From Ramlibacter terrae (GTDB lineage Bacteria; Pseudomonadota; Gammaproteobacteria; Burkholderiales; Burkholderiaceae_C): DNA of 64,000 nt. Below the pieces are notes generated by a model. The model was not told where the DNA came from. It worked only from the letters and a program-made list of their open reading frames with translations, and searched no databases. Positions within the stretch are counted from its first letter, which is position 1, and the number at the start of each line of letters is the position of its first letter. The position numbers and the translations under genes are program-made. This document shows positions 1 through 10,667 of the stretch, piece after piece. The stretch spans positions 3,410,001 through 3,474,000 of the forward strand of contig CP053418.1 in the NCBI GenBank assembly GCA_013127575.1. Reading direction: 5' to 3'.

Positions 1-516
1 GTCATGCTCGGCGTGGCGCTGGTGCCGGAAAAGCGCGAGCTGTTCGGCACCATGCCGGTCGAAGACAACCTGGTGCTCGGCGGCTACCGCGCGATGAAGC
101 TGCGCGTGCCGAACTGGAAGAGCGAACTGGAGCGCGTGTACGAGCTGTTCCCGCGCCTGAAGGAACGCCGCGGGCAACTCGCCGGCACGCTCTCGGGCGG
201 CGAGCGCCAGATGCTGGCGGTGGGCCGCGCGCTGATGTCGCGTCCCAAGCTGCTGATGCTCGACGAACCCAGCCTCGGCCTCGCGCCGCTGGTGGTGCGC
301 GACATCTTCACCACGATCGACAAGCTGCGCACCGCCGGCGTGAGCATCCTGCTGGTGGAGCAGAACGCGCGCGCCGCGCTCGAAGTGGCCGACTACGGGT
401 ACGTGCTCGAGACCGGCGAGATCGGCCTGCACGGGCCGGCGCGCGAACTCGCCGGCGACGCCCGCGTGATCGAGACCTACCTCGGCGCCGCGCGCAGCAG
501 CGCCGCCGCCGCCTGA
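1..516 (+). CDS. livF: Branched-chain amino acid ABC transporter ATPase LivF, C-terminal part
   Basis: The window opens inside an ABC ATPase; about 172 C-terminal residues remain, so Walker A lies upstream. Visible are the signature LSGGERQ, Walker [14 protein letters not shown] and the switch-histidine region replaced by LLVEQN, the typical LivF form. The motif [10 protein letters not shown] and the tail IETYLG also match LivF of the high-affinity branched-chain amino acid (HAAT) family. LivF hydrolyses ATP at the inner membrane with LivG to power LivHM import. Only 4 bases separate its stop from the next acyl-CoA dehydrogenase, so this copy may import a branched-chain, aromatic or short-acid substrate that is then degraded as a CoA ester; that link is inference. 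Confidence 0.88.
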   Translation, partial: VMLGVALVPEKRELFGTMPVEDNLVLGGYRAMKLRVPNWKSELERVYELFPRLKERRGQLAGTLSGGERQMLAVGRALMSRPKLLMLDEPSLGLAPLVVRDIFTTIDKLRTAGVSILLVEQNARAALEVADYGYVLETGEIGLHGPARELAGDARVIETYLGAARSSAAAA

Positions 517-520
517 CGCG

Positions 521-2232
521 ATGGCCGATTACCGCCCGTCCGTCGAGGACATCGGCTTCCTGCTGTTCGACGTTCTGCGGGCGCCCGCGGCGCTGCAGCC
601 GTTGCCCGCCTTCGCCGACGCCGACCCGGCGCTGATGGCGCAGGTGCTCGACGAAGCCGGCAAGTTCGTCCGCGAAGTCGTCGCGCCGCTGCAGGCGACC
701 GGCGACGCCGTCGGCTGCCGCTTCGAGGCGGGCCGGGTGACGGCGCCCCCGGCTTCGCCGACGCCTACCGCGCGTTCTGGCAGGCGGGCTGGCCCGCGCT
801 CGCGTGCGCGCCCGAAGACGGCGGGCAAGGCCTGCCCCGGGTGCTGGAAGGCGTGCTGTACGAAATGCTCAGCGCCGCCAACCACGGGTGGACGATGGCG
901 CCGGGCCTGCTGCATGGCGCCTACGAATGCCTCAAGCACCATGGCAGCGATGAACTGAAAGCGGGGTACCTGCCGAAGATCGCCAGCGGCGAGTGGCTCG
1001 CCACCATGTGCCTGACCGAACCGCACGCGGGCAGCGACCTCGGGCTGGCGCACACGCAGGCCGTGCCGCAGGCCGACGGCAGCCATCGCATCGCCGGCAC
1101 CAAGATCTTCATCTCGGGCGGCGAACACGACCTCAGCGAGAACATCGTCCACCTCGTGCTGGCGCGCGAACCCGGCGCGCCGCCCGGGCCGAAAGGCCTG
1201 TCGCTGTTCCTCGCGCCCAAGCTGCTGCCCGATGGCGCGCGCAACGGCGTCGTGTGCGAGCGCATCGAGGAGAAGATGGGCCTGCACGGCAGCGCGACCT
1301 GCGTGCTGCGCTTCGACGACGCGACCGGCTGGCGCGTGGGCGACGCCGGCCGCGGACTGGCCGCCATGTTCGTGATGATGAACGCGGCGCGGCTGCACGT
1401 CGCGCTGCAGGGCATCGGCTTGCTCGATGCGGCCTGGCAGAAGGCGGATGCGTATGCGCAGGAGCGCACGCAGATGCGCGCACCCGGCGCGCTGCGCGGT
1501 GAAGGCGCGGCGGACCCGATCGCGCGCCATCCCGCCGTGCGCCGCATCCTCGACACCGAACGCGCCTGGATCGACGGCCTGCGGGTGCTGGCCTACCGCA
1601 CCGGCATCGAACTCGACCTCGGCCGCCACCATCCCGACGCCGCAAGGCGCGACGCCGCGCTGCAGTGGTGCAGCCTGGTCACGCCGGTGCTCAAGGCCGT
1701 CGGCACCGACGCCGGCTTCCACGGCGCGAGCCGCTGCCTGCAGGTGCTCGGCGGCCACGGCTATGTCAGGGAGTGGGGCATCGAGCAGATCGTGCGCGAC
1801 GCGCGCGTGACCATGATCTACGAGGGCACCAACGAGATCCGGGCCATCGACCTGCTCGTGCGCAAGGTGCTGCCCGACGCGGGCGCGGCGCTCGGCCGCC
1901 TGTTCGACCAGCTTGCCGCCGAACTGCCTTCGAACGACGGCGAAGACGCCGAAGTCCTGCGCCGCTTCGGCGACCTGCGCGCCGTGACGGCGCAACTGGC
2001 CGCGGCGAACGACCCCGTGCTCGCCCACGCGGCCGCCGACGACTACCTGCGTGCCGTCGCACTCGCGCTCTTCGCCTGGGCGTGGCGCGTGATCGCGGCA
2101 GCGCCGGGCGCCGGCACGCCGCGCTGGCAGGCGCCGGCGGCCGCCGCGCACCTGCGCGTGCTGCCCGAATTCGACATGCGCGTGCAGATCCTGCGCGCGC
2201 AATGCGCGGCCCCTGCCGCCCTCACCGCCTGA
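521..2232 (+). CDS. Acyl-CoA dehydrogenase, DmdC-like subfamily (one frameshift)
   Basis: FAD enzyme oxidising an acyl-CoA to the 2-enoyl-CoA and passing electrons to ETF. The roughly 570-residue product has the short N-terminal domain typical of DmdC/FadE-like enzymes (residues 1-40), then the middle domain with CLTEPHAGSDLG and GTKIFISGGEHD, the helical C-terminal domain with LGGHGYVREWGIEQ and the catalytic-base motif YEGTNEI, and a C-terminal extension. The frame breaks near position 750 in a C/G homopolymer; one extra G restores PPGFADAYRAF. ATG at 521 follows livF by 4 bases. The physiological acyl group cannot be read from the sequence. Confidence 0.88.
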
Positions 2233-2237
2233 ACCGA

Positions 2238-2734
2238 ATGGCCCACCTGCGCCTGCCCCGCCAAGCCGCGAGCAACCCGCGCGCCCTGCCTTCGCTCGCG
2301 TCCGAGGAAGTCGACACCAGCTTCCTCGAAAGCCTGCTCGGCTACAACGCCCGCCGCGCGACGCTCGCGGTCATCGAGGTGTTCTGGAGCGCATGGCGCC
2401 CTTCCAGCTCAAGCCGGTCGACTTCTCCGTGCTCTCGCTGGTGGCGCACAACCCCGGCATCACCTCGCGCCAGCTGTGCCACGCGCTGGGCATCCTGCCG
2501 CCCAACCTGGTCGGGATGCTCAACGCGCTGGAAAAACGGGAGCTGATCTTCCGGGAGCCGCATCCGCGCGACGGCCGCGCGATGGGCCTGCACCTGACGC
2601 AGTTCGGCGAAAAACTGGTGCGCGATGCCGAGAAGACCGCCGCCGCGCTGGAATCCGACGTGGCCGGACGCCTCAGCGCGGCCGAGCTGAAAACCTTGAT
2701 GCGGCTGCTGAAGAAGGTCTACCAGCCGGGCTAG
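2238..2734 (+). CDS. MarR-family transcriptional regulator (one frameshift)
   Basis: A winged-helix repressor of about 165 residues, starting 5 bases after the dehydrogenase stop. The helix-turn-helix is visible in ITSRQLCHALGILPPNLVGMLNALEKREL, here split as ITSRQLCHALGI and PPNLVGMLNALE, followed by the wing PHPRDGRAMGLHLT. The frame breaks near 2384 where TTCTGGAG should read TTCCTGGAG, giving VFLERMAPFQL; this is a CCTGG-type error. As a MarR protein it probably binds an acyl-CoA or aromatic ligand and controls the upstream catabolic genes; that role is inference from position. Confidence 0.82.
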
Positions 2735-2746
2735 GGTCGATTGCTA

Positions 2747-2775
2747 TTGTTTGTGTAGCGGCGCGGTCGTACACT
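2747..2775 (+). promoter_or_regulatory. Candidate sigma-70 promoter for the HxlR/FAH pair
   Basis: In the 66-base gap after the MarR gene there is TTGTTT at 2747-2752, a 17-base spacer and TACACT at 2770-2775. The spacing is ideal, and the gap is unusually AT-rich for this window. Transcription would start about 18 bases before the ATG at 2801. Confidence 0.5.
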
Positions 2776-2800
2776 GCCGGCGGGTGCAGGAGAGCGTGGA

Positions 2801-3113
2801 TGAATCCGAGGGAGAATGCCGCCGTCAGCCAGCTGCTGGCGCTGCTGGAAGCGCGCTATGCGATGCGGGTGCTGTGGGCGTTGCGCGACGGCCATCCGCA
2901 GACTTTCCGGCTGCTGCAGGACAGCGTCGGCGGCATCACCCCCAACACCCTCAACACCCGGATCAAGGAACTGCGCGAAGCCGGCCTGCTGCAGCACAAC
3001 GGCGACGGCTACAGTGTCACCACCACGGGCACCGACCTCCTGAAGCGACTGGCCGACCTGCAGCCTTTCGCCGCCCGCTGGTGCAACAGCCAGCCCGAAA
3101 GAAACAACCCTGA
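2801..3113 (+). CDS. HxlR-type winged-helix regulator (3' end shifted)
   Basis: A small DNA-binding protein of about 104 residues. MNPRENAAVSQLLALLE leads into HxlR-like sequence (YAMRVLWALRDG, then GGITPNTLNTRIKELREAGL and a short wing with YSVTTTGTDLLKRL). The start ATG at 2801 has GGAGAG upstream. No stop occurs in this frame before the next gene. A TGA at 3111-3113 overlaps the next ATG as TGATG, which is the coupling seen elsewhere here, so an indel near the 3' end is likely. Probably controls the adjacent FAH-family enzyme. Confidence 0.7.
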
Positions 3114-4283
3114 TGCAAGCCTTTCTCGAAGCCACCCTGCCCGCCGACGCGCAGCAAGCCCCCTGGTCGGCCGCGCCGGATCGAGGGCCGGGCGCGGTGC
3201 TGGTGCGCGCCGATGCGCAAGCCGACGCGCTCATCGACCTCTCGAAGCTGGCCGCCACCTCCAGTGCGCTGCTCGAACTGCCCGATGCCGCCGCCGCCGT
3301 GCGCGCGCACCGGGGCGAGCGCCTGGGCAGCCTGCACGAGGCGATCGCCAACAGCGACCACGGCCGGCGCGATCCGTCGCGGCGGCCCGGCTGATGGCGC
3401 CATGCGACCTGCAGGCGCTCAAGGCCGCCGGCGTCACCTTCGTGGCATCGATGCTCGAACGCGTGATCGAGGAACAGGCGCGCGGCAACCCGGCGCTCGC
3501 CGAATCCGCCCGCGCAGCCGTCGTGGCCGTGATCGGCGACGACCTCGCCGCCATCCGGCCCGGCTCGCCCGAGGCGGCGCGCCTGAAGGAGGTGCTGCTG
3601 GAGCGCGGCCTCTGGTCGCAGTACCTCGAAGTCGGCATCGGCCCCGACGCGGAGATCTTCACCAAGAGCCAGCCGATGAGCGCGGTGGGCACCGGGGCGC
3701 AGGCCGGCATCCACCCGGGCAGCGCACGGAACAACCCCGAGCCGGAGATCGTGCTCGCGGTGAACAGCCGCGGCGAGACGGTCGGCGCCACGCTCGGCAA
3801 CGACGTCAACCTGCGCGATTTCGAAGGCCGCAGCGCGCTGCTGCTCGGCAAGGCCAAGGACAACAACGCCAGCTGCGCGATCGGCCCGTTCATCCGCCTG
3901 TTCGACGCTCGCTTCTCGATCGACGACGTGCGCAAATGCGACCTCGACATGCGCGTGCTGGGCGAGGAAGGCTTCGACATGCGCGGCGCCAGCAGCCTGT
4001 CGAAGATCAGCCGCGATCCGCTCGACCTGGTCGGCCGGGCGATCGGCGCCAACCACCAGTACCCCGACGGCTTCATGCTCTTCCGGGCACGATGTTCGCG
4101 CCGACCCGGGACCGCCACGGCCCGGGCCGGGGCTTCACGCACGCCGCCGGCGACCCGGTGGCCATTTCGACGCCCTCGCTGGGTACACTCGTCAACCGCG
4201 TCGAAACCTCCGACCGCATCCCGCCCCGGCGCTACGGCATCGGCGCGCTCATGCGCGATCTCGGACGCCGCGGGCTGACCTGA
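3113..4283 (+). CDS. Fumarylacetoacetate hydrolase (FAH) family protein (two frameshifts)
   Basis: About 390 residues. The C-terminal FAH fold is seen in [29 protein letters not shown], shown here by pieces VLAVNSRGE and [11 protein letters not shown], and in [22 protein letters not shown]. The family hydrolyses or decarboxylates small keto acids using a divalent metal; members near regulators often act in sugar-acid or aromatic catabolism. The frame breaks near 3391 (GCCCGGCTG, possibly CCCAGG) and at 4083 (TTCCGGGC for TTCCTGGGC, restoring MLFLGTMFAPT). ATG at 3113 overlaps the regulator stop. Substrate unknown; it could also be a 2-keto-3-deoxy-arabonate dehydratase-like enzyme. Confidence 0.8.
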
Positions 4284-4303
4284 ACCCCTAGCGAAAGAAC
4301 AAG

Positions 4304-4653
4304 ATGATCACGACCCCCAGCGGCCTCCAGTACGAAGACGAACTCGTGGGCGGCGGCCCCGAAGCCAAGTCCGGGAACGACGTGCGCGTGCACTACACCG
4401 GCTGGCTGTACCAGAACGGCGTGCAGGGCGCCAAGTTCGATTCCAGCCGCGACCGCAACGACCCGTTCGAGTTCTCGCTGGGCGCCGGCATGGTGATCAA
4501 GGGCTGGGACGAAGGCGTGGCCGGCATGAAGGTCGGCGGCAAGCGCACCCGGTGATCCCGCCCGAACTCGGCTACGGCGCCCGCGGCGCCGGCGGCGTGA
4601 TCCCGCCCAACGCCACCCTCAAGTTCGACGTCGAGCTGCTCGAGACGCGCTGA
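4304..4653 (+). CDS. FKBP-type peptidyl-prolyl isomerase (one frameshift)
   Basis: A single-domain FKBP of about 117 residues without signal peptide, so cytoplasmic. It catalyses cis-trans isomerisation of Xaa-Pro bonds. The family motifs [44 protein letters not shown] and IPPELGYG are present. The frame breaks at 4549 where CACCCGGTG should read CACCCTGGTG, restoring [13 protein letters not shown]. It lies upstream of the heat-shock operon but is separated from it by a hairpin and a promoter. Confidence 0.93.
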
Positions 4654-4672
4654 GCGCTGCCTCCCCGCCCGT

Positions 4673-4701
4673 CCGGCCGCGGAACTTCTTCGCGCGGCCG
4701 G
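4673..4701 (+). terminator. Hairpin after the FKBP gene
   Basis: CCGGCCGCG at 4673-4681 and CGCGGCCGG at 4693-4701 form a perfect 9-base-pair stem with an 11-base loop, 20 bases after the FKBP stop. No T-run follows, so it may act as a weak or factor-assisted terminator. Confidence 0.5.
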
Positions 4702-4712
4702 CATCGCCGCGC

Positions 4713-4739
4713 CTTGAAAAGTCCCGCCCCGCCCCAAGG
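4713..4739 (+). promoter_or_regulatory. Sigma-32-like heat-shock promoter of grpE-dnaK-dnaJ
   Basis: CTTGAAA at 4713-4719 matches the heat-shock sigma factor RpoH -35 element exactly. After 12 bases, CCCCAAGG at 4732-4739 matches the CCCCAT-type -10 core. The site lies just upstream of grpE and downstream of the FKBP hairpin, where a heat-shock promoter is expected. Confidence 0.68.
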
Positions 4740-4777
4740 TGGAGCCCGTCCTTTACTGAACCGAACGTTGAGCAGCA

Positions 4778-5327
4778 ATGTCCGAGAACGTCCACACCGA
4801 CAACCAGAATGACCAGCCGCCGGAGAACGCCTCTGCGGCAAACGCAGCCGAGGCCGGCGGCGCCGCCGCGCCCGAGCACGGCGAGCAGCTTGCCGCCTTG
4901 CAGGCCAAGAACCGGGAACTGGTCGACCAGTTCCTGCGCGCCCGTGCGGAAATGCAGAACACGCGCCGCCGCGCCGACGAGGAAATCGCCAAGGCCCGCA
5001 AGTTCGCCGTCGAAAGTTTCGCCGAGAGCATGCTGCCCGTCTGCGACAGCCTCGAAGCCGGCACGGCCCACAAGGACGCCACGCCGCAGGTGATCCGCGA
5101 AGGCGCCGAGGCCACCCTGCGCCAGCTGCGGCAGGCGCTCGAGCGCAACAAGGTGCTCGAAGTGGCTCCCGCCGCCGGCGAGAAGTTCGACCCCAAGTTC
5201 CACCAGGCCATCTCCATGGTGCCGGCCGAGCAGGAGGCGAACACCGTGGTCGGGGTACTGCAAAGGGCTACACCATCGCCGACCGCGTGCTGCGCCCGGC
5301 CCGGTGACGGTGGCCGCGCCGAAGTGA
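4778..5327 (+). CDS. grpE: Nucleotide exchange factor GrpE (two frameshifts)
   Basis: About 183 residues. The acidic, Ala-rich N-terminus is followed by a coiled coil (ELVDQFLRARAEMQNTRRRADEE in pieces: ELVDQFLRARAE, NTRRRADEEI) and the beta domain with FDPKFHQAISMVP. It releases ADP from DnaK. The frame breaks near 5262 (an A lost in an A-run, restoring LQKGYTIADRVLRPA) and at 5302 (GCCCGGTG for GCCCTGGTG). The corrected end is PALVTVAAPK with TGA at 5325-5327, the normal family length. First gene of the dnaK operon. Confidence 0.92.
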
Positions 5328-5352
5328 CGGACCAGCCTTGAATCCGTAACAG

Positions 5353-5361
5353 TTATCCACA
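5353..5361 (+). other. Perfect DnaA-box sequence upstream of dnaK
   Basis: TTATCCACA at 5353-5361 equals the consensus DnaA box TTATNCACA. It lies in the 96-base grpE-dnaK gap. A single box may be chance or may mark DnaA-linked control of dnaK; no second box or AT-rich unwinding element is seen, so it is not an origin. Confidence 0.4.
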
Positions 5362-5413
5362 AGTAGTACCCAACCGAATACGCATGCCGGCGCCCGCCGG
5401 AGGAAAGACTTAG

Positions 5414-7355
<1,942 letters not shown>

Positions 7356-7370
7356 GCCCCTCACCAGAGT

Positions 7371-7405
7371 CGCCGCGTTCGACGCAGTCCTGCGTCAGCG
7401 CGGCG
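7371..7405 (+). terminator. Hairpin between dnaK and dnaJ
   Basis: A two-part stem: CGCCGCG (7371-7377) pairs with CGCGGCG (7399-7405), and inside it GACGCA (7381-7386) pairs with TGCGTC (7391-7396). TTCTTGTTG follows. The shape suggests partial termination or transcript processing that lowers dnaJ relative to dnaK. Confidence 0.5.
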
Positions 7406-7430
7406 TTCTTGTTGAAGTACCACTCGAACG

Positions 7431-8582
7431 ATGGCCACCAAACGCGACTACTACGAAGTCCTCGGCGTTCCGAAGAACGCATCGGACGAAGAGATCAAGA
7501 AGGCTTATCGCAAGCTGGCGATGAAGTACCACCCTGACCGCAAACGGGGGGACGCCGGCAAGGACGCCGAGGCGAAGTTCAAGGAGGCGAAGGAAGCCTA
7601 CGAGATGCTCTCGGAGCCCGAGAAGCGCACGGCCTACGACCAGTTCGGCCACGCCGGCGTCGACCCCAACATGCGCGGCGGCGGCGCGGGCGCGGAAGGC
7701 TTCGGCGGGTTCGCCGAGGCGTTCGGCGACATCTTCGGCGACATCTTCGGCCAGCAGCAGGGGCGCGCCGGCGGCGCCCGCGGCGGCCGCCGGGTCTATC
7801 GCGGCAGCGACCTCTCGTACGCGATGGAAATCACGCTGGAAGAAGCGGCCAAGGGCAAGGACGCGCAGATCCGCATTCCCTCGTGGGAAGAGTGCGAAAC
7901 CTGCCACGGCGTCGGCGCGAAGCCGGGCACCCAGGCCAAGCAGTGCACCACCTGCCACGGGCAGGGCGTGGTGCAGATGCGCCGAGGGCTTCTTCAGCGT
8001 GCAGCAGACCTGCCCGCACTGCCGCGGCACCGGCAAGATCATTCCCGAGCCGTGCCAGACCTGCCACGGCCGGGGCAAGGTCAAGAAGCAGAAGACCCGG
8101 AAGTGCGCATTCCCGGCGGCATCGACGACGGCATGCGCATCCGCAGCGCCGGCAATGGCGAACCCGGCACCAACGGCGGCCCGCCGGGCGACCTGTTCAT
8201 CGAGATCCGCCTGAAGAAGCACGCGATCTTCGAGCGCGACGGCGACGACCTGCACTGCGTGGTCCCGGTGAGCATCGCGCGCGCCGCGCTCGGCGGCGAG
8301 ATCGAGGTGCCGACGCTCGATGGCAAGGCGGCCATCGACATTCCCGAAGGCACGCAGGCCGGCAAGCAGTTCCGCCTGCGCGGCAAGGGGATCAAGGGCG
8401 TGCGTTCCAGCTACCCGGGCGACCTCTACTGCCACATCGCCGTCGAGACGCCGGTGAAGTTGACCGAGCACCAGCGCAAGCTGCTCAAGGAGCTGGAAGA
8501 GTCGCTGAAGAAGGGCGGCGCCAAGCACTCGCCCAACGAGGAATCGTGGGCCGACAAGCTGAAGGGCTTCTTCAGCGCCTGA
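7431..8582 (+). CDS. dnaJ: Chaperone DnaJ (Hsp40) (two frameshifts)
   Basis: About 383 residues: J domain with YHPDRKRGD containing the HPD triad (residues 1-70), a Gly/Phe-rich linker with [12 protein letters not shown], the zinc domain with four CXXCXGXG repeats ([32 protein letters not shown]) and the C-terminal client-binding domains. It stimulates DnaK ATP hydrolysis. The frame breaks at 7983 (CGCCGAGGGC for CGCCAGGGC, restoring [12 protein letters not shown]) and 8099 (ACCCGGAAG for ACCCTGGAAG, restoring KTLEVRIPGG). Confidence 0.95.
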   Translation: MATKRDYYEVLGVPKNASDEEIKKAYRKLAMKYHPDRKRGDAGKDAEAKFKEAKEAYEMLSEPEKRTAYDQFGHAGVDPNMRGGGAGAEGFGGFAEAFGDIFGDIFGQQQGRAGGARGGRRVYRGSDLSYAMEITLEEAAKGKDAQIRIPSWEECETCHGVGAKPGTQAKQCTTCHGQGVVQMRRGLLQRAADLPALPRHRQDHSRAVPDLPRPGQGQEAEDPEVRIPGGIDDGMRIRSAGNGEPGTNGGPPGDLFIEIRLKKHAIFERDGDDLHCVVPVSIARAALGGEIEVPTLDGKAAIDIPEGTQAGKQFRLRGKGIKGVRSSYPGDLYCHIAVETPVKLTEHQRKLLKELEESLKKGGAKHSPNEESWADKLKGFFSA

Positions 8583-8590
8583 CGTGTCGC

Positions 8591-8615
8591 CGCGCGGGCA
8601 CACATTGCCCGCGCG
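8591..8615 (+). terminator. Hairpin after dnaJ
   Basis: CGCGCGGGC (8591-8599) and GCCCGCGCG (8607-8615) form a perfect 9-base-pair stem with a 7-base loop, 8 bases after the dnaJ stop. It lacks a T-run but is well placed to end the grpE-dnaK-dnaJ transcript. Confidence 0.55.
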
Positions 8616-8662
8616 CGGCCCTCCGGATGAGCCGTACGGCATCGCCCCGGTGACAATGGGCC

Positions 8663-9211
8663 ATGCCGCTCCGACTGTTCCGCACCACCGGCTATTCCAC
8701 CCTGTTGATGCCGGGTGAGGCCCGGCTTGCGATGCATCCGGCGTGGCTGGTGCTGGGCACCAGCCTGTGGCTCGCGCTGGCGTGCAACGTCGGCCTCTGG
8801 CGGTTCGCGGCGGATCCAGGCTCCGGCCTGCGCTTGGCGCTTGCCAGTGTGCTGCTGGTCGCGGGAGGCAGCTTCGCGGTGCTCAGCCTGCTCGGGTGGC
8901 GGCGCACCCTGAAATTCACGGCCACCCTGCTGCTGCTGGCCGGTGCGCTGGCGGCTTGCGGACTGTGGGTGCAGGCCCTGCCCCTCGAGGCGCTGTGGCA
9001 GCAACGCCCGCGCGCGCTGCTGCCCGGCTGGGCGAGCTTCCTGCGCTGGCAGGTGCCGGCGCTGATGCTGCTGCTGGCCGTGTTCCCCATCGTATGGATC
9101 TGGCACGTGCAGGTCCGGCGCCTGCCGGGCCCCGCACAGCTGCAGGCGAACGTCGTCGGCGCCATCGGCGGCGCCATCGTGTTCGTCGCCGGACTGCTGT
9201 TGCTGCGCTGA
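8663..9211 (+). CDS. Membrane protein resembling only the N-terminal domain of EptA-like transferases
   Basis: 182 residues, frame intact. About five hydrophobic segments are seen. HPAWLVLGTSLWLALACNVGLWR and RWQVPALMLLLAVFPIVWIW (in part) resemble the membrane domain that precedes the periplasmic sulfatase-like domain of lipid A phosphoethanolamine transferases. No catalytic domain follows: the next 120 bases are non-coding and the next gene is an exoprotein. It may be a stand-alone membrane domain or a decayed eptA. The similarity is from memory of the family, so function is left open. Confidence 0.55.
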   Translation: MPLRLFRTTGYSTLLMPGEARLAMHPAWLVLGTSLWLALACNVGLWRFAADPGSGLRLALASVLLVAGGSFAVLSLLGWRRTLKFTATLLLLAGALAACGLWVQALPLEALWQQRPRALLPGWASFLRWQVPALMLLLAVFPIVWIWHVQVRRLPGPAQLQANVVGAIGGAIVFVAGLLLLR

Positions 9212-9250
9212 GGCCGGGCGTTCTTCACGGCTGGGCTTTGCTCCTACAAG

Positions 9251-9281
9251 CCCGGCAGGAGGGCTCCTACCGCCTGCCGGG
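9251..9281 (+). terminator. Hairpin between the membrane protein and exoprotein genes
   Basis: CCCGGCAGG (9251-9259) and CCTGCCGGG (9273-9281) form a perfect 9-base-pair stem with a 13-base loop, 40 bases after the upstream stop. The surrounding gap also repeats GCTCCTAC twice. No T-run. Confidence 0.45.
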
Positions 9282-9334
9282 GCACGCCGCTTACCTTTCG
9301 TTGCGCCGCAAGCTGTGCCGCACCGGAAGGAACC

Positions 9335-10657
9335 ATGAAGTCGAAGAATGTCCCCGCGCTCCGCCTCACCTCGCTCGCCGCGGCCGCCCTGATCGCGCTG
9401 CCGCTCGGCGCCGCGGCGCAGCCGAAGAACGCGGCGGCCACGGCGGTCCACGGCGGCGTGCAGCTGCAGCAGAACGGCAAGAACCTGCTGGTCACCACCC
9501 GCAACGGCGACGGCACGTCGCACTCCGTCATCGACTGGCGCAGTTTCTCGGTGCACCGCGGCGCCACCACGCATTTCGCCCAGCCGAGCGCCGACAGCAC
9601 CTCGATCAACCGGGTGACCGGCAACGCGCCATCGCACATCCCGGGGACCCTCAGTTCCAATGGACGGCTCGTCTGGTGAACCCCGCGGGCATCGCCGTCG
9701 CCAAGGGCGGCGTCGTCGACACGGCGGGCTTCGTCGCTTCGACGCTGGAGCTTTCCGATGCCGACGCCCTCGCGGGCCGCCTGCGGTTTGCCGGCGACGC
9801 CAAGAAGCGGGTGACGGTCGATGGCCGGTGCTCGCCCGGTCCGGCGACGTCGTGCTGCTGGGCAACGACGTACAGACCGGCAAGGACGGGCTGGTGCAGG
9901 CGCCCGCCGGCGCCGTCGTGCTGGCCGCGGGCCAGCGCATCGAAATCACCGGGCGCGGCCTCGAAGGCATCCACATGGAGCTGGTGGCGCGCGAAGACCG
10001 GTGGTGCATCTCGGCAGGCTGGAAGGCGACGCCGTGGGCATCTTCACGGGGGTTCTCAGGCACAGCGGCCAGATCCGGCCACGCGGGTCACGCGCATCGA
10101 GGACAAGCTCTACCTGCGGTCGGAGGAACAGCCGAACGAAGGCGGCAGCCCGGGCAGTGAAACCCGGGCAACGGCAACCCGGGCAACGGCAACCCGGACA
10201 CTGGCAACCCGGACAATGGCGCTCCCGGGAACGAAAGCCACGGCGACGGGAATGCCGGGAACGGCAATGCAGGAAGCGGAAGCGGAAGCGGAAGCGGCAG
10301 CGTCCCCGGCGGCGGCCCCGTCAGCAGCGGCGGGGGCAGCAGCAACAGCGGCGGCGGCACGGGCGGAACCGGCAATGGTGGCAGCAGTGGCAATGCCGGC
10401 AACAACGGCAACGCGGGCAATGGCGGAGGCAGCAACGGCAACAACGCCGGTGGCAACGGAGGCCACGAGGCGGGCACGCCCCCTGCCCGCCCGACGTCGC
10501 CGCGCAACCAGGCTGGGCTGCGGCGACACAGACGATGCTGTCGCTGGCCACCGAGTACCTGACGGCCGACGAGCCGGGCTCCCCGAAGACGCGCGAGCGG
10601 CGCAAGCGCGACCAGGCGGACGATGTGGCCGCAGCCGGGCAGCAATGCGTCCCCTGA
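9335..10657 (+). CDS. Small filamentous-haemagglutinin-type exoprotein with Gly/Asn-rich tail (many frameshifts)
   Basis: The signal peptide (LTSLAAAALIALPLGAAAQ) is followed by a TPS-like secretion domain: VHGGVQLQQNGKNLLVTT, INRVTGNAPSHIPGTL, SNGRLVLVNPAGIAV, TAGFVAST. This is the N-terminal domain exported by two-partner secretion. A Gly/Asn/Ser repeat tract and a basic end (TRERRKRDQ) follow, about 440 residues in total, far shorter than usual TpsA proteins. Breaks near 9673, 9826, 10000 and 10076 each fit a CCTGG or CCAGG error; further shifts near 10158 and 10480 join the tail frames. No TpsB pore gene is adjacent. The start at 9335 has GGAAGGAACC upstream. Confidence 0.7.
10158..10470 (+). 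repeat. Low-complexity Gly/Asn/Ser-coding tract
   Basis: Short imperfect repeats such as GGCAACCC, AACGGCAA and a GGAAGC run encode NPGNGN-like and GSGSGS-like peptide repeats in one frame. The tract probably forms a flexible stalk in the exoprotein and is prone to indels, which explains the uncertain frame here. Confidence 0.65.
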
Positions 10658-10667
10658 GCCAGGTCCG

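Noticed and set aside
529..2202. Antisense open frame opposite the first acyl-CoA dehydrogenase
   Set aside because: Long open frames on the opposite strand are common in GC-rich coding DNA; composition is Arg/His/Ala-rich with no domain.
5353..5361. Replication origin near dnaK
   Set aside because: A single DnaA box with no cluster, AT-rich region or dnaA/dnaN genes.
10158..10470. Repeat array as a CRISPR or VNTR locus outside genes
   Set aside because: The repeats encode a Gly/Asn/Ser stalk in frame with a secretion domain.
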